NCBI GenBank assembly: GCA_037893245.1
Contig: JBAIAA010000903.1
Span: forward strand, 186,001 to 250,000
Direction: 5' to 3'
DNA from: Crossaster papposus
Taxonomy: Eukaryota; Echinodermata; Asteroidea; Velatida; Solasteridae
DNA length: 64,000 bases
Made by a program: the position numbers and the translations under genes. How positions within the stretch are numbered: position 1 is the first letter of the stretch; each line of letters opens with the position of its first letter. Shown piece after piece: positions 12,349-26,136 of this stretch. The notes beneath the pieces were generated by a model. That model had not been told where the DNA came from. It did not search any database and saw nothing but the letters and a program-made list of their open reading frames with translations.

Positions 12349-12384
12349 AAACACATGATGTCGGGACAAGCCCTCGAGTGAAAT
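12349..12384 (+). repeat. 36-bp spacer, type A, GTGAAAT end
   Basis: Ends CTCGAGTGAAAT instead of CTCGAGTTAAAT, a single T to G change seen only here. On the minus strand this replaces the usual in-frame TAA of the spacer, so that reading frame stays open. It is the last spacer before a 10.2-kb spacer-free stretch. Confidence 0.97.
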
Positions 12385-12890
12385 ATGTAAAGGGAAAGAA
12401 GTGTGCATAAGAAATATGTAAAGGGAAAGAAGTGTGCATAAGAAATATGTAAAGGGAAAGAAGTGTGCATAAGAAATATGTAAAGGGAAAGAAGTGTGCA
12501 TAAGAAATATGTAAAGGGAAAGAAGTGTGCATAAGAAATATGTAAAGGGAAAGAAGTGTGCATAAGAAATATGTAAAGGGAAAGAAGTGTGCATAAGAAA
12601 TATGTAAAGGGAAAGAAGTGTGCATAAGAAATATGTAAAGGGAAAGAAGTGTGCATAAGAAATATGTAAAGGGAAAGAAGTTTGCATAAGAAATATGTAA
12701 AGGGAAAGAAGTGTGCATAAGAAATATGTAAAGGGAAAGAAGTGTGTATAAGAAATATCTAAAGGGAAAGAAGTGTGCATAAGAAATATGTAAAGGGAAA
12801 GAAGTGTGCATAAGAAATATGTAAAGGGAAAGAAGTGTGCATAAGAAATATGTAAAGGGAAAGAAGTGTGCATAATAAATATGTAAAGGG

Positions 12891-15800
12891 AAAGAAGTGT
12901 GCATAAGAAATATGTAAAGGGAAAGAAGTGTGCATAAGAAATATGTAAAGGGAAAGAAGTGTGCATAAGAAATATGTAAAGGGAAAGAAGTGTGCATAAG
13001 AAATATGTAAAGGGAAAGAAGTGTGCATAAGAAATATGTAAAGGGAAAGAAGTGTGCATAAGAAATATGTAAAGGGAAAGAAGTGTGCATAAGAAATATG
13101 TAAAGGGAAAGAAGTGTGCATAAGAAATATGTAAAGGGAAAGAAGTGTGCATAAGAAATATGTAAAGGGAAAGAAGTGTGCATAAGAAATATGTAAAGGG
13201 AAAGAAGTGTGCATAAGAAATATGTAAAGGGAAAGAAGTGTGCATAAGAAATATGTAAAGGGAAAGAAGTGTGCATAAGAAATATGTAAAGGGAAAGAAG
13301 TGTGCATAAGAAATATGTAAAGGGAAAGAAGTGTGCATAAGAAATATGTAAAGGGAAAGAAGTGTGCATAAGAAATATGTAAAGGGAAAGAAGTGTGCAT
13401 AAGAAATATGTAAAGGGAAAGAAGTGTGCATAAGAAATATGTAAAGGGAAAGAAGTGTGCATAAGAAATATGTAAAGGGAAAGAAGTGTGCATAAGAAAT
13501 ATGTAAAGGGAAAGAAGTGTGCATAAGAAATATGTAAAGGGAAAGAAGTGTGCATAAGAAATATGTAAAGGGAAAGAAGTGTGCATAAGAAATATGTAAA
13601 GGGAAAGAAGTGTGCATAAGAAATATGTAAAGGGAAAGAAGTGTGCATAAGAAATATGTAAAGGGAAAGAAGTGTGCATAAGAAATATGTAAAGGGAAAG
13701 AAGTGTGCATAAGAAATATGTAAAGGGAAAGAAGTGTGCATAAGAAATATGTAAAGGGAAAGAAGTGTGCATAAGAAATATGTAAAGGGAAAGAAGTGTG
13801 CATAAGAAATATGTAAAGGGAAAGAAGTGTGCATAAGAAATATGTAAAGGGAAAGAAGTGTGCATAAGAAATATGTAAAGGGAAAGAAGTGTGCATAAGA
13901 AATATGTAAAGGGAAAGAAGTGTGCATAAGAAATATGTAAAGGGAAAGAAGTGTGCATAAGAAATATGTAAAGGGAAAGAAGTGTGCATAAGAAATATGT
14001 AAAGGGAAAGAAGTGTGCATAAGAAATATGTAAAGGGAAAGAAGTGTGCATAAGAAATATGTAAAGGGAAAGAAGTGTGCATAAGAAATATGTAAAGGGA
14101 AAGAAGTGTGCATAAGAAATATGTAAAGGGAAAGAAGTGTGCATAAGAAATATGTAAAGGGAAAGAAGTGTGCATAAGAAATATGTAAAGGGAAAGAAGT
14201 GTGCATAAGAAATATGTAAAGGGAAAGAAGTGTGCATAAGAAATATGTAAAGGGAAAGAAGTGTGCATAAGAAATATGTAAAGGGAAAGAAGTGTGCATA
14301 AGAAATATGTAAAGGGAAAGAAGTGTGCATAAGAAATATGTAAAGGGAAAGAAGTGTGCATAAGAAATATGTAAAGGGAAAGAAGTGTGCATAAGAAATA
14401 TGTAAAGGGAAAGAAGTGTGCATAAGAAATATGTAAAGGGAAAGAAGTGTGCATAAGAAATATGTAAAGGGAAAGAAGTGTGCATAAGAAATATGTAAAG
14501 GGAAAGAAGTGTGCATAAGAAATATGTAAAGGGAAAGAAGTGTGCATAAGAAATATGTAAAGGGAAAGAAGTGTGCATAAGAAATATGTAAAGGGAAAGA
14601 AGTGTGCATAAGAAATATGTAAAGGGAAAGAAGTGTGCATAAGAAATATGTAAAGGGAAAGAAGTGTGCATAAGAAATATGTAAAGGGAAAGAAGTGTGC
14701 ATAAGAAATATGTAAAGGGAAAGAAGTGTGCATAAGAAATATGTAAAGGGAAAGAAGTGTGCATAAGAAATATGTAAAGGGAAAGAAGTGTGCATAAGAA
14801 ATATGTAAAGGGAAAGAAGTGTGCATAAGAAATATGTAAAGGGAAAGAAGTGTGCATAAGAAATATGTAAAGGGAAAGAAGTGTGCATAAGAAATATGTA
14901 AAGGGAAAGAAGTGTGCATAAGAAATATGTAAAGGGAAAGAAGTGTGCATAAGAAATATGTAAAGGGAAAGAAGTGTGCATAAGAAATATGTAAAGGGAA
15001 AGAAGTGTGCATAAGAAATATGTAAAGGGAAAGAAGTGTGCATAAGAAATATGTAAAGGGAAAGAAGTGTGCATAAGAAATATGTAAAGGGAAAGAAGTG
15101 TGCATAAGAAATATGTAAAGGGAAAGAAGTGTGCATAAGAAATATGTAAAGGGAAAGAAGTGTGCATAAGAAATATGTAAAGGGAAAGAAGTGTGCATAA
15201 GAAATATGTAAAGGGAAAGAAGTGTGCATAAGAAATATGTAAAGGGAAAGAAGTGTGCATAAGAAATATGTAAAGGGAAAGAAGTGTGCATAAGAAATAT
15301 GTAAAGGGAAAGAAGTGTGCATAAGAAATATGTAAAGGGAAAGAAGTGTGCATAAGAAATATGTAAAGGGAAAGAAGTGTGCATAAGAAATATGTAAAGG
15401 GAAAGAAGTGTGCATAAGAAATATGTAAAGGGAAAGAAGTGTGCATAAGAAATATGTAAAGGGAAAGAAGTGTGCATAAGAAATATGTAAAGGGAAAGAA
15501 GTGTGCATAAGAAATATGTAAAGGGAAAGAAGTGTGCATAAGAAATATGTAAAGGGAAAGAAGTGTGCATAAGAAATATGTAAAGGGAAAGAAGTGTGCA
15601 TAAGAAATATGTAAAGGGAAAGAAGTGTGCATAAGAAATATGTAAAGGGAAAGAAGTGTGCATAAGAAATATGTAAAGGGAAAGAAGTGTGCATAAGAAA
15701 TATGTAAAGGGAAAGAAGTGTGCATAAGAAATATGTAAAGGGAAAGAAGTGTGCATAAGAAATATGTAAAGGGAAAGAAGTGTGCATAAGAAATATGTAA

Positions 15801-18800
15801 AGGGAAAGAAGTGTGCATAAGAAATATGTAAAGGGAAAGAAGTGTGCATAAGAAATATGTAAAGGGAAAGAAGTGTGCATAAGAAATATGTAAAGGGAAA
15901 GAAGTGTGCATAAGAAATATGTAAAGGGAAAGAAGTGTGCATAAGAAATATGTAAAGGGAAAGAAGTGTGCATAAGAAATATGTAAAGGGAAAGAAGTGT
16001 GCATAAGAAATATGTAAAGGGAAAGAAGTGTGCATAAGAAATATGTAAAGGGAAAGAAGTGTGCATAAGAAATATGTAAAGGGAAAGAAGTGTGCATAAG
16101 AAATATGTAAAGGGAAAGAAGTGTGCATAAGAAATATGTAAAGGGAAAGAAGTGTGCATAAGAAATATGTAAAGGGAAAGAAGTGTGCATAAGAAATATG
16201 TAAAGGGAAAGAAGTGTGCATAAGAAATATGTAAAGGGAAAGAAGTGTGCATAAGAAATATGTAAAGGGAAAGAAGTGTGCATAAGAAATATGTAAAGGG
16301 AAAGAAGTGTGCATAAGAAATATGTAAAGGGAAAGAAGTGTGCATAAGAAATATGTAAAGGGAAAGAAGTGTGCATAAGAAATATGTAAAGGGAAAGAAG
16401 TGTGCATAAGAAATATGTAAAGGGAAAGAAGTGTGCATAAGAAATATGTAAAGGGAAAGAAGTGTGCATAAGAAATATGTAAAGGGAAAGAAGTGTGCAT
16501 AAGAAATATGTAAAGGGAAAGAAGTGTGCATAAGAAATATGTAAAGGGAAAGAAGTGTGCATAAGAAATATGTAAAGGGAAAGAAGTGTGCATAAGAAAT
16601 ATGTAAAGGGAAAGAAGTGTGCATAAGAAATATGTAAAGGGAAAGAAGTGTGCATAAGAAATATGTAAAGGGAAAGAAGTGTGCATAAGAAATATGTAAA
16701 GGGAAAGAAGTGTGCATAAGAAATATGTAAAGGGAAAGAAGTGTGCATAAGAAATATGTAAAGGGAAAGAAGTGTGCATAAGAAATATGTAAAGGGAAAG
16801 AAGTGTGCATAAGAAATATGTAAAGGGAAAGAAGTGTGCATAAGAAATATGTAAAGGGAAAGAAGTGTGCATAAGAAATATGTAAAGGGAAAGAAGTGTG
16901 CATAAGAAATATGTAAAGGGAAAGAAGTGTGCATAAGAAATATGTAAAGGGAAAGAAGTGTGCATAAGAAATATGTAAAGGGAAAGAAGTGTGCATAAGA
17001 AATATGTAAAGGGAAAGAAGTGTGCATAAGAAATATGTAAAGGGAAAGAAGTGTGCATAAGAAATATGTAAAGGGAAAGAAGTGTGCATAAGAAATATGT
17101 AAAGGGAAAGAAGTGTGCATAAGAAATATGTAAAGGGAAAGAAGTGTGCATAAGAAATATGTAAAGGGAAAGAAGTGTGCATAAGAAATATGTAAAGGGA
17201 AAGAAGTGTGCATAAGAAATATGTAAAGGGAAAGAAGTGTGCATAAGAAATATGTAAAGGGAAAGAAGTGTGCATAAGAAATATGTAAAGGGAAAGAAGT
17301 GTGCATAAGAAATATGTAAAGGGAAAGAAGTGTGCATAAGAAATATGTAAAGGGAAAGAAGTGTGCATAAGAAATATGTAAAGGGAAAGAAGTGTGCATA
17401 AGAAATATGTAAAGGGAAAGAAGTGTGCATAAGAAATATGTAAAGGGAAAGAAGTGTGCATAAGAAATATGTAAAGGGAAAGAAGTGTGCATAAGAAATA
17501 TGTAAAGGGAAAGAAGTGTGCATAAGAAATATGTAAAGGGAAAGAAGTGTGCATAAGAAATATGTAAAGGGAAAGAAGTGTGCATAAGAAATATGTAAAG
17601 GGAAAGAAGTGTGCATAAGAAATATGTAAAGGGAAAGAAGTGTGCATAAGAAATATGTAAAGGGAAAGAAGTGTGCATAAGAAATATGTAAAGGGAAAGA
17701 AGTGTGCATAAGAAATATGTAAAGGGAAAGAAGTGTGCATAAGAAATATGTAAAGGGAAAGAAGTGTGCATAAGAAATATGTAAAGGGAAAGAAGTGTGC
17801 ATAAGAAATATGTAAAGGGAAAGAAGTGTGCATAAGAAATATGTAAAGGGAAAGAAGTGTGCATAAGAAATATGTAAAGGGAAAGAAGTGTGCATAAGAA
17901 ATATGTAAAGGGAAAGAAGTGTGCATAAGAAATATGTAAAGGGAAAGAAGTGTGCATAAGAAATATGTAAAGGGAAAGAAGTGTGCATAAGAAATATGTA
18001 AAGGGAAAGAAGTGTGCATAAGAAATATGTAAAGGGAAAGAAGTGTGCATAAGAAATATGTAAAGGGAAAGAAGTGTGCATAAGAAATATGTAAAGGGAA
18101 AGAAGTGTGCATAAGAAATATGTAAAGGGAAAGAAGTGTGCATAAGAAATATGTAAAGGGAAAGAAGTGTGCATAAGAAATATGTAAAGGGAAAGAAGTG
18201 TGCATAAGAAATATGTAAAGGGAAAGAAGTGTGCATAAGAAATATGTAAAGGGAAAGAAGTGTGCATAAGAAATATGTAAAGGGAAAGAAGTGTGCATAA
18301 GAAATATGTAAAGGGAAAGAAGTGTGCATAAGAAATATGTAAAGGGAAAGAAGTGTGCATAAGAAATATGTAAAGGGAAAGAAGTGTGCATAAGAAATAT
18401 GTAAAGGGAAAGAAGTGTGCATAAGAAATATGTAAAGGGAAAGAAGTGTGCATAAGAAATATGTAAAGGGAAAGAAGTGTGCATAAGAAATATGTAAAGG
18501 GAAAGAAGTGTGCATAAGAAATATGTAAAGGGAAAGAAGTGTGCATAAGAAATATGTAAAGGGAAAGAAGTGTGCATAAGAAATATGTAAAGGGAAAGAA
18601 GTGTGCATAAGAAATATGTAAAGGGAAAGAAGTGTGCATAAGAAATATGTAAAGGGAAAGAAGTGTGCATAAGAAATATGTAAAGGGAAAGAAGTGTGCA
18701 TAAGAAATATGTAAAGGGAAAGAAGTGTGCATAAGAAATATGTAAAGGGAAAGAAGTGTGCATAAGAAATATGTAAAGGGAAAGAAGTGTGCATAAGAAA

Positions 18801-21800
18801 TAAGAAAGGAAAGAAGTGTGCATAAGAAATATGTAAAGGGAAAGAAGTGTGCATAAGAAATATGTAAAGGGAAAGAAGTGTGCATAAGAAATATGTAAAG
18901 GGAAAGAAGTGTGCATAAGAAATATGTAAAGGGAAAGAAGTGTGCATAAGAAATATGTAAAGGGAAAGAAGTGTGCATAAGAAATATGTAAAGGGAAAGA
19001 AGTGTGCATAAGAAATATGTAAAGGGAAAGAAGTGTGCATAAGAAATATGTAAAGGGAAAGAAGTGTGCATAAGAAATATGTAAAGGGAAAGAAGTGTGC
19101 ATAAGAAATATGTAAAGGGAAAGAAGTGTGCATAAGAAATATGTAAAGGGAAAGAAGTGTGCATAAGAAATATGTAAAGGGAAAGAAGTGTGCATAAGAA
19201 ATATGTAAAGGGAAAGAAGTGTGCATAAGAAATATGTAAAGGGAAAGAAGTGTGCATAAGAAATATGTAAAGGGAAAGAAGTGTGCATAAGAAATATGTA
19301 AAGGGAAAGAAGTGTGCATAAGAAATATGTAAAGGGAAAGAAGTGTGCATAAGAAATATGTAAAGGGAAAGAAGTGTGCATAAGAAATATGTAAAGGGAA
19401 AGAAGTGTGCATAAGAAATATGTAAAGGGAAAGAAGTGTGCATAAGAAATATGTAAAGGGAAAGAAGTGTGCATAAGAAATATGTAAAGGGAAAGAAGTG
19501 TGCATAAGAAATATGTAAAGGGAAAGAAGTGTGCATAAGAAATATGTAAAGGGAAAGAAGTGTGCATAAGAAATATGTAAAGGGAAAGAAGTGTGCATAA
19601 GAAATATGTAAAGGGAAAGAAGTGTGCATAAGAAATATGTAAAGGGAAAGAAGTGTGCATAAGAAATATGTAAAGGGAAAGAAGTGTGCATAAGAAATAT
19701 GTAAAGGGAAAGAAGTGTGCATAAGAAATATGTAAAGGGAAAGAAGTGTGCATAAGAAATATGTAAAGGGAAAGAAGTGTGCATAAGAAATATGTAAAGG
19801 GAAAGAAGTGTGCATAAGAAATATGTAAAGGGAAAGAAGTGTGCATAAGAAATATGTAAAGGGAAAGAAGTGTGCATAAGAAATATGTAAAGGGAAAGAA
19901 GTGTGCATAAGAAATATGTAAAGGGAAAGAAGTGTGCATAAGAAATATGTAAAGGGAAAGAAGTGTGCATAAGAAATATGTAAAGGGAAAGAAGTGTGCA
20001 TAAGAAATATGTAAAGGGAAAGAAGTGTGCATAAGAAATATGTAAAGGGAAAGAAGTGTGCATAAGAAATATGTAAAGGGAAAGAAGTGTGCATAAGAAA
20101 TATGTAAAGGGAAAGAAGTGTGCATAAGAAATATGTAAAGGGAAAGAAGTGTGCATAAGAAATATGTAAAGGGAAAGAAGTGTGCATAAGAAATATGTAA
20201 AGGGAAAGAAGTGTGCATAAGAAATATGTAAAGGGAAAGAAGTGTGCATAAGAAATATGTAAAGGGAAAGAAGTGTGCATAAGAAATATGTAAAGGGAAA
20301 GAAGTGTGCATAAGAAATATGTAAAGGGAAAGAAGTGTGCATAAGAAATATGTAAAGGGAAAGAAGTGTGCATAAGAAATATGTAAAGGGAAAGAAGTGT
20401 GCATAAGAAATATGTAAAGGGAAAGAAGTGTGCATAAGAAATATGTAAAGGGAAAGAAGTGTGCATAAGAAATATGTAAAGGGAAAGAAGTGTGCATAAG
20501 AAATATGTAAAGGGAAAGAAGTGTGCATAAGAAATATGTAAAGGGAAAGAAGTGTGCATAAGAAATATGTAAAGGGAAAGAAGTGTGCATAAGAAATATG
20601 TAAAGGGAAAGAAGTGTGCATAAGAAATATGTAAAGGGAAAGAAGTGTGCATAAGAAATATGTAAAGGGAAAGAAGTGTGCATAAGAAATATGTAAAGGG
20701 AAAGAAGTGTGCATAAGAAATATGTAAAGGGAAAGAAGTGTGCATAAGAAATATGTAAAGGGAAAGAAGTGTGCATAAGAAATATGTAAAGGGAAAGAAG
20801 TGTGCATAAGAAATATGTAAAGGGAAAGAAGTGTGCATAAGAAATATGTAAAGGGAAAGAAGTGTGCATAAGAAATATGTAAAGGGAAAGAAGTGTGCAT
20901 AAGAAATATGTAAAGGGAAAGAAGTGTGCATAAGAAATATGTAAAGGGAAAGAAGTGTGCATAAGAAATATGTAAAGGGAAAGAAGTGTGCATAAGAAAT
21001 ATGTAAAGGGAAAGAAGTGTGCATAAGAAATATGTAAAGGGAAAGAAGTGTGCATAAGAAATATGTAAAGGGAAAGAAGTGTGCATAAGAAATATGTAAA
21101 GGGAAAGAAGTGTGCATAAGAAATATGTAAAGGGAAAGAAGTGTGCATAAGAAATATGTAAAGGGAAAGAAGTGTGCATAAGAAATATGTAAAGGGAAAG
21201 AAGTGTGCATAAGAAATATGTAAAGGGAAAGAAGTGTGCATAAGAAATATGTAAAGGGAAAGAAGTGTGCATAAGAAATATGTAAAGGGAAAGAAGTGTG
21301 CATAAGAAATATGTAAAGGGAAAGAAGTGTGCATAAGAAATATGTAAAGGGAAAGAAGTGTGCATAAGAAATATGTAAAGGGAAAGAAGTGTGCATAAGA
21401 AATATGTAAAGGGAAAGAAGTGTGCATAAGAAATATGTAAAGGGAAAGAAGTGTGCATAAGAAATATGTAAAGGGAAAGAAGTGTGCATAAGAAATATGT
21501 AAAGGGAAAGAAGTGTGCATAAGAAATATGTAAAGGGAAAGAAGTGTGCATAAGAAATATGTAAAGGGAAAGAAGTGTGCATAAGAAATATGTAAAGGGA
21601 AAGAAGTGTGCATAAGAAATATGTAAAGGGAAAGAAGTGTGCATAAGAAATATGTAAAGGGAAAGAAGTGTGCATAAGAAATATGTAAAGGGAAAGAAGT
21701 GTGCATAAGAAATATGTAAAGGGAAAGAAGTGTGCATAAGAAATATGTAAAGGGAAAGAAGTGTGCATAAGAAATATGTAAAGGGAAAGAAGTGTGCATA

Positions 21801-22550
21801 AGAAATATGTAAAGGGAAAGAAGTGTGCATAAGAAATATGTAAAGGGAAAGAAGTGTGCATAAGAAATATGTAAAGGGAAAGAAGTGTGCATAAGAAATA
21901 TGTAAAGGGAAAGAAGTGTGCATAAGAAATATGTAAAGGGAAAGAAGTGTGCATAAGAAATATGTAAAGGGAAAGAAGTGTGCATAAGAAATATGTAAAG
22001 GGAAAGAAGTGTGCATAAGAAATATGTAAAGGGAAAGAAGTGTGCATAAGAAATATGTAAAGGGAAAGAAGTGTGCATAAGAAATATGTAAAGGGAAAGA
22101 AGTGTGCATAAGAAATATGTAAAGGGAAAGAAGTGTGCATAAGAAATATGTAAAGGGAAAGAAGTGTGCATAAGAAATATGTAAAGGGAAAGAAGTGTGC
22201 ATAAGAAATATGTAAAGGGAAAGAAGTGTGCATAAGAAATATGTAAAGGGAAAGAAGTGTGCATAAGAAATATGTAAAGGGAAAGAAGTGTGCATAAGAA
22301 ATATGTAAAGGGAAAGAAGTGTGCATAAGAAATATGTAAAGGGAAAGAAGTGTGCATAAGAAATATGTAAAGGGAAAGAAGTGTGCATAAGAAATATGTA
22401 AAGGGAAAGAAGTGTGCATAAGAAATATGTAAAGGGAAAGAAGTGTGCATAAGAAATATGTAAAGGGAAAGAAGTGTGCATAAGAAATATGTAAAGGGAA
22501 AGAAGTGTGCATAAGAAATATGTAAAGGGAAAGAAGTGTGCATAAGAAAT
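12891..22550 (+). repeat. Homogenised satellite core, left part
   Basis: About 311 monomers with no substitution that I could see. The only irregularity is a 29-bp monomer at 18784-18812. The distance from the 12349 spacer to the 22551 spacer is 10,202 bp, which is 36 + 328x31 minus 2, matching that single 2-bp deletion. There is no spacer for more than 10 kb, against one per about 640 bp further right. Confidence 0.92.
18784..18812 (+). repeat. 29-bp monomer in the uniform core
   Basis: AAATAAGAAAGGAAAG replaces the usual AAATATGTAAAGGGAAAG. The net change is -2 bp. It is isolated, with hundreds of canonical monomers on each side. Confidence 0.9.
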
Positions 22551-22587
22551 AAACGACATGATGTGGGAACAAGCCCTCGAGTTAAAT
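22551..22587 (+). repeat. Spacer, type B with extra G (37 bp)
   Basis: AAACGACATGATG has one additional G relative to AAACACATGATG. It is the only full spacer in the homogenised core. Confidence 0.96.
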
Positions 22588-25500
22588 ATGTAAAGGGAAA
22601 GAAGTGTGCATAAGAAATATGTAAAGGGAAAGAAGTGTGCATAAGAAATATGTAAAGGGAAAGAAGTGTGCATAAGAAATATGTAAAGGGAAAGAAGTGT
22701 GCATAAGAAATATGTAAAGGGAAAGAAGTGTGCATAAGAAATATGTAAAGGGAAAGAAGTGTGCATAAGAAATATGTAAAGGGAAAGAAGTGTGCATAAG
22801 AAATATGTAAAGGGAAAGAAGTGTGCATAAGAAATATGTAAAGGGAAAGAAGTGTGCATAAGAAATATGTAAAGGGAAAGAAGTGTGCATAAGAAATATG
22901 TAAAGGGAAAGAAGTGTGCATAAGAAATATGTAAAGGGAAAGAAGTGTGCATAAGAAATATGTAAAGGGAAAGAAGTGTGCATAAGAAATATGTAAAGGG
23001 AAAGAAGTGTGCATAAGAAATATGTAAAGGGAAAGAAGTGTGCATAAGAAATATGTAAAGGGAAAGAAGTGTGCATAAGAAATATGTAAAGGGAAAGAAG
23101 TGTGCATAAGAAATATGTAAAGGGAAAGAAGTGTGCATAAGAAATATGTAAAGGGAAAGAAGTGTGCATAAGAAATATGTAAAGGGAAAGAAGTGTGCAT
23201 AAGAAATATGTAAAGGGAAAGAAGTGTGCATAAGAAATATGTAAAGGGAAAGAAGTGTGCATAAGAAATATGTAAAGGGAAAGAAGTGTGCATAAGAAAT
23301 ATGTAAAGGGAAAGAAGTGTGCATAAGAAATATGTAAAGGGAAAGAAGTGTGCATAAGAAATATGTAAAGGGAAAGAAGTGTGCATAAGAAATATGTAAA
23401 GGGAAAGAAGTGTGCATAAGAAATATGTAAAGGGAAAGAAGTGTGCATAAGAAATATGTAAAGGGAAAGAAGTGTGCATAAGAAATATGTAAAGGGAAAG
23501 AAGTGTGCATAAGAAATATGTAAAGGGAAAGAAGTGTGCATAAGAAATATGTAAAGGGAAAGAAGTGTGCATAAGAAATATGTAAAGGGAAAGAAGTGTG
23601 CATAAGAAATATGTAAAGGGAAAGAAGTGTGCATAAGAAATATGTAAAGGGAAAGAAGTGTGCATAAGAAATATGTAAAGGGAAAGAAGTGTGCATAAGA
23701 AATATGTAAAGGGAAAGAAGTGTGCATAAGAAATATGTAAAGGGAAAGAAGTGTGCATAAGAAATATGTAAAGGGAAAGAAGTGTGCATAAGAAATATGT
23801 AAAGGGAAAGAAGTGTGCATAAGAAATATGTAAAGGGAAAGAAGTGTGCATAAGAAATATGTAAAGGGAAAGAAGTGTGCATAAGAAATATGTAAAGGGA
23901 AAGAAGTGTGCATAAGAAATATGTAAAGGGAAAGAAGTGTGCATAAGAAATATGTAAAGGGAAAGAAGTGTGCATAAGAAATATGTAAAGGGAAAGAAGT
24001 GTGCATAAGAAATATGTAAAGGGAAAGAAGTGTGCATAAGAAATATGTAAAGGGAAAGAAGTGTGCATAAGAAATATGTAAAGGGAAAGAAGTGTGCATA
24101 AGAAATATGTAAAGGGAAAGAAGTGTGCATAAGAAATATGTAAAGGGAAAGAAGTGTGCATAAGAAATATGTAAAGGGAAAGAAGTGTGCATAAGAAATA
24201 TGTAAAGGGAAAGAAGTGTGCATAAGAAATATGTAAAGGGAAAGAAGTGTGCATAAGAAATATGTAAAGGGAAAGAAGTGTGCATAAGAAATATGTAAAG
24301 GGAAAGAAGTGTGCATAAGAAATATGTAAAGGGAAAGAAGTGTGCATAAGAAATATGTAAAGGGAAAGAAGTGTGCATAAGAAATATGTAAAGGGAAAGA
24401 AGTGTGCATAAGAAATATGTAAAGGGAAAGAAGTGTGCATAAGAAATATGTAAAGGGAAAGAAGTGTGCATAAGAAATATGTAAAGGGAAAGAAGTGTGC
24501 ATAAGAAATATGTAAAGGGAAAGAAGTGTGCATAAGAAATATGTAAAGGGAAAGAAGTGTGCATAAGAAATATGTAAAGGGAAAGAAGTGTGCATAAGAA
24601 ATATGTAAAGGGAAAGAAGTGTGCATAAGAAATATGTAAAGGGAAAGAAGTGTGCATAAGAAATATGTAAAGGGAAAGAAGTGTGCATAAGAAATATGTA
24701 AAGGGAAAGAAGTGTGCATAAGAAATATGTAAAGGGAAAGAAGTGTGCATAAGAAATATGTAAAGGGAAAGAAGTGTGCATAAGAAATATGTAAAGGGAA
24801 AGAAGTGTGCATAAGAAATATGTAAAGGGAAAGAAGTGTGCATAAGAAATATGTAAAGGGAAAGAAGTGTGCATAAGAAATATGTAAAGGGAAAGAAGTG
24901 TGCATAAGAAATATGTAAAGGGAAAGAAGTGTGCATAAGAAATATGTAAAGGGAAAGAAGTGTGCATAAGAAATATGTAAAGGGAAAGAAGTGTGCATAA
25001 GAAATATGTAAAGGGAAAGAAGTGTGCATAAGAAATATGTAAAGGGAAAGAAGTGTGCATAAGAAATATGTAAAGGGAAAGAAGTGTGCATAAGAAATAT
25101 GTAAAGGGAAAGAAGTGTGCATAAGAAATATGTAAAGGGAAAGAAGTGTGCATAAGAAATATGTAAAGGGAAAGAAGTGTGCATAAGAAATATGTAAAGG
25201 GAAAGAAGTGTGCATAAGAAATATGTAAAGGGAAAGAAGTGTGCATAAGAAATATGTAAAGGGAAAGAAGTGTGCATAAGAAATATGTAAAGGGAAAGAA
25301 GTGTGCATAAGAAATATGTAAAGGGAAAGAAGTGTGCATAAGAAATATGTAAAGGGAAAGAAGTGTGCATAAGAAATATGTAAAGGGAAAGAAGTGTGCA
25401 TAAGAAATATGTAAAGGGAAAGAAGTGTGCATAAGAAATATGTAAAGGGAAAGAAGTGTGCATAAGAAATATGTAAAGGGAAAGAAGTGTGCATAAGAAA

Positions 25501-25638
25501 TATGTAAAGGGAAAGAAGTGTGCATAAGAAATATGTAAAGGGAAAGAAGTGTGCATAAGAAATATGTAAAGGGAAAGAAGTGTGCATAAGAAATATGTAA
25601 AGGGAAAGAAGTGTGCATAAGAAATATGTAAAGGGAAA

Positions 25639-25667
25639 GAAGTGTGCATGAAATATGTAAAGGGAAA
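25639..25667 (+). repeat. 29-bp monomer (AA deleted)
   Basis: GCATGAAAT replaces GCATAAGAAAT, a 2-bp deletion in the homogenised core. Confidence 0.9.
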
Positions 25668-26136
25668 GAAGTGTGCATAAGAAATATGTAAAGGGAAAGA
25701 AGTGTGCATAAGAAATATGTAAAGGGAAAGAAGTGTGCATAAGAAATATGTAAAGGGAAAGAAGTGTGCATAAGAAATATGTAAAGGGAAAGAAGTGTGC
25801 ATAAGAAATATGTAAAGGGAAAGAAGTGTGCATAAGAAATATGTAAAGGGAAAGAAGTGTGCATAAGAAATATGTAAAGGGAAAGAAGTGTGCATAAGAA
25901 ATATGTAAAGGGAAAGAAGTGTGCATAAGAAATATGTAAAGGGAAAGAAGTGTGCATAAGAAATATGTAAAGGGAAAGAAGTGTGCATAAGAAATATGTA
26001 AAGGGAAAGAAGTGTGCATAAGAAATATGTAAAGGGAAAGAAGTGTGCATAAGAAATATGTAAAGGGAAAGAAGTGTGCATAAGAAATATGTAAAGGGAA
26101 AGAAGTGTGCATAAGAAATATGTAAAGGGAAAGAAG

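Larger units (their letters stand above)
9037..12384 (+). repeat. Tandem duplication, offset 2,144 bp
   Basis: About 1.2 kb at 9037-10240 recurs at 11181-12384. Shared rare monomers, each shifted by 2,144 bp, are GGGACAGAAG, AAGTTTGC (9165/11309), GTGTATAAG (9231/11375), AAACAAG (9657/11801), GGAAAAG and GTGTTCATAAG (9911/12055), ending in type A spacers 10205 and 12349. A third partial copy (AAGTTTGC at 12678, then GTGTATAAG) follows the 12349 spacer. Confidence 0.88.
4696..12890 (+). repeat. Left mosaic block with type A-dominated spacers
   Basis: Contains spacers at 4696, 6933, 7373, 8742, 10205 and 12349, all type A except 7373. Monomer variants are frequent: ATATATAAAG near 4795, 6840, 8650, 10114 and 12257; paired GTGCGCAT at about 5928 and 5959; GTGTTCAT at 6641, 8171, 9911 and 12055. 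All five type A spacers are preceded by a GCATACGAAAT monomer whose TACG lies 39 bp upstream. The block is partly made of internal duplications. Confidence 0.9.
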
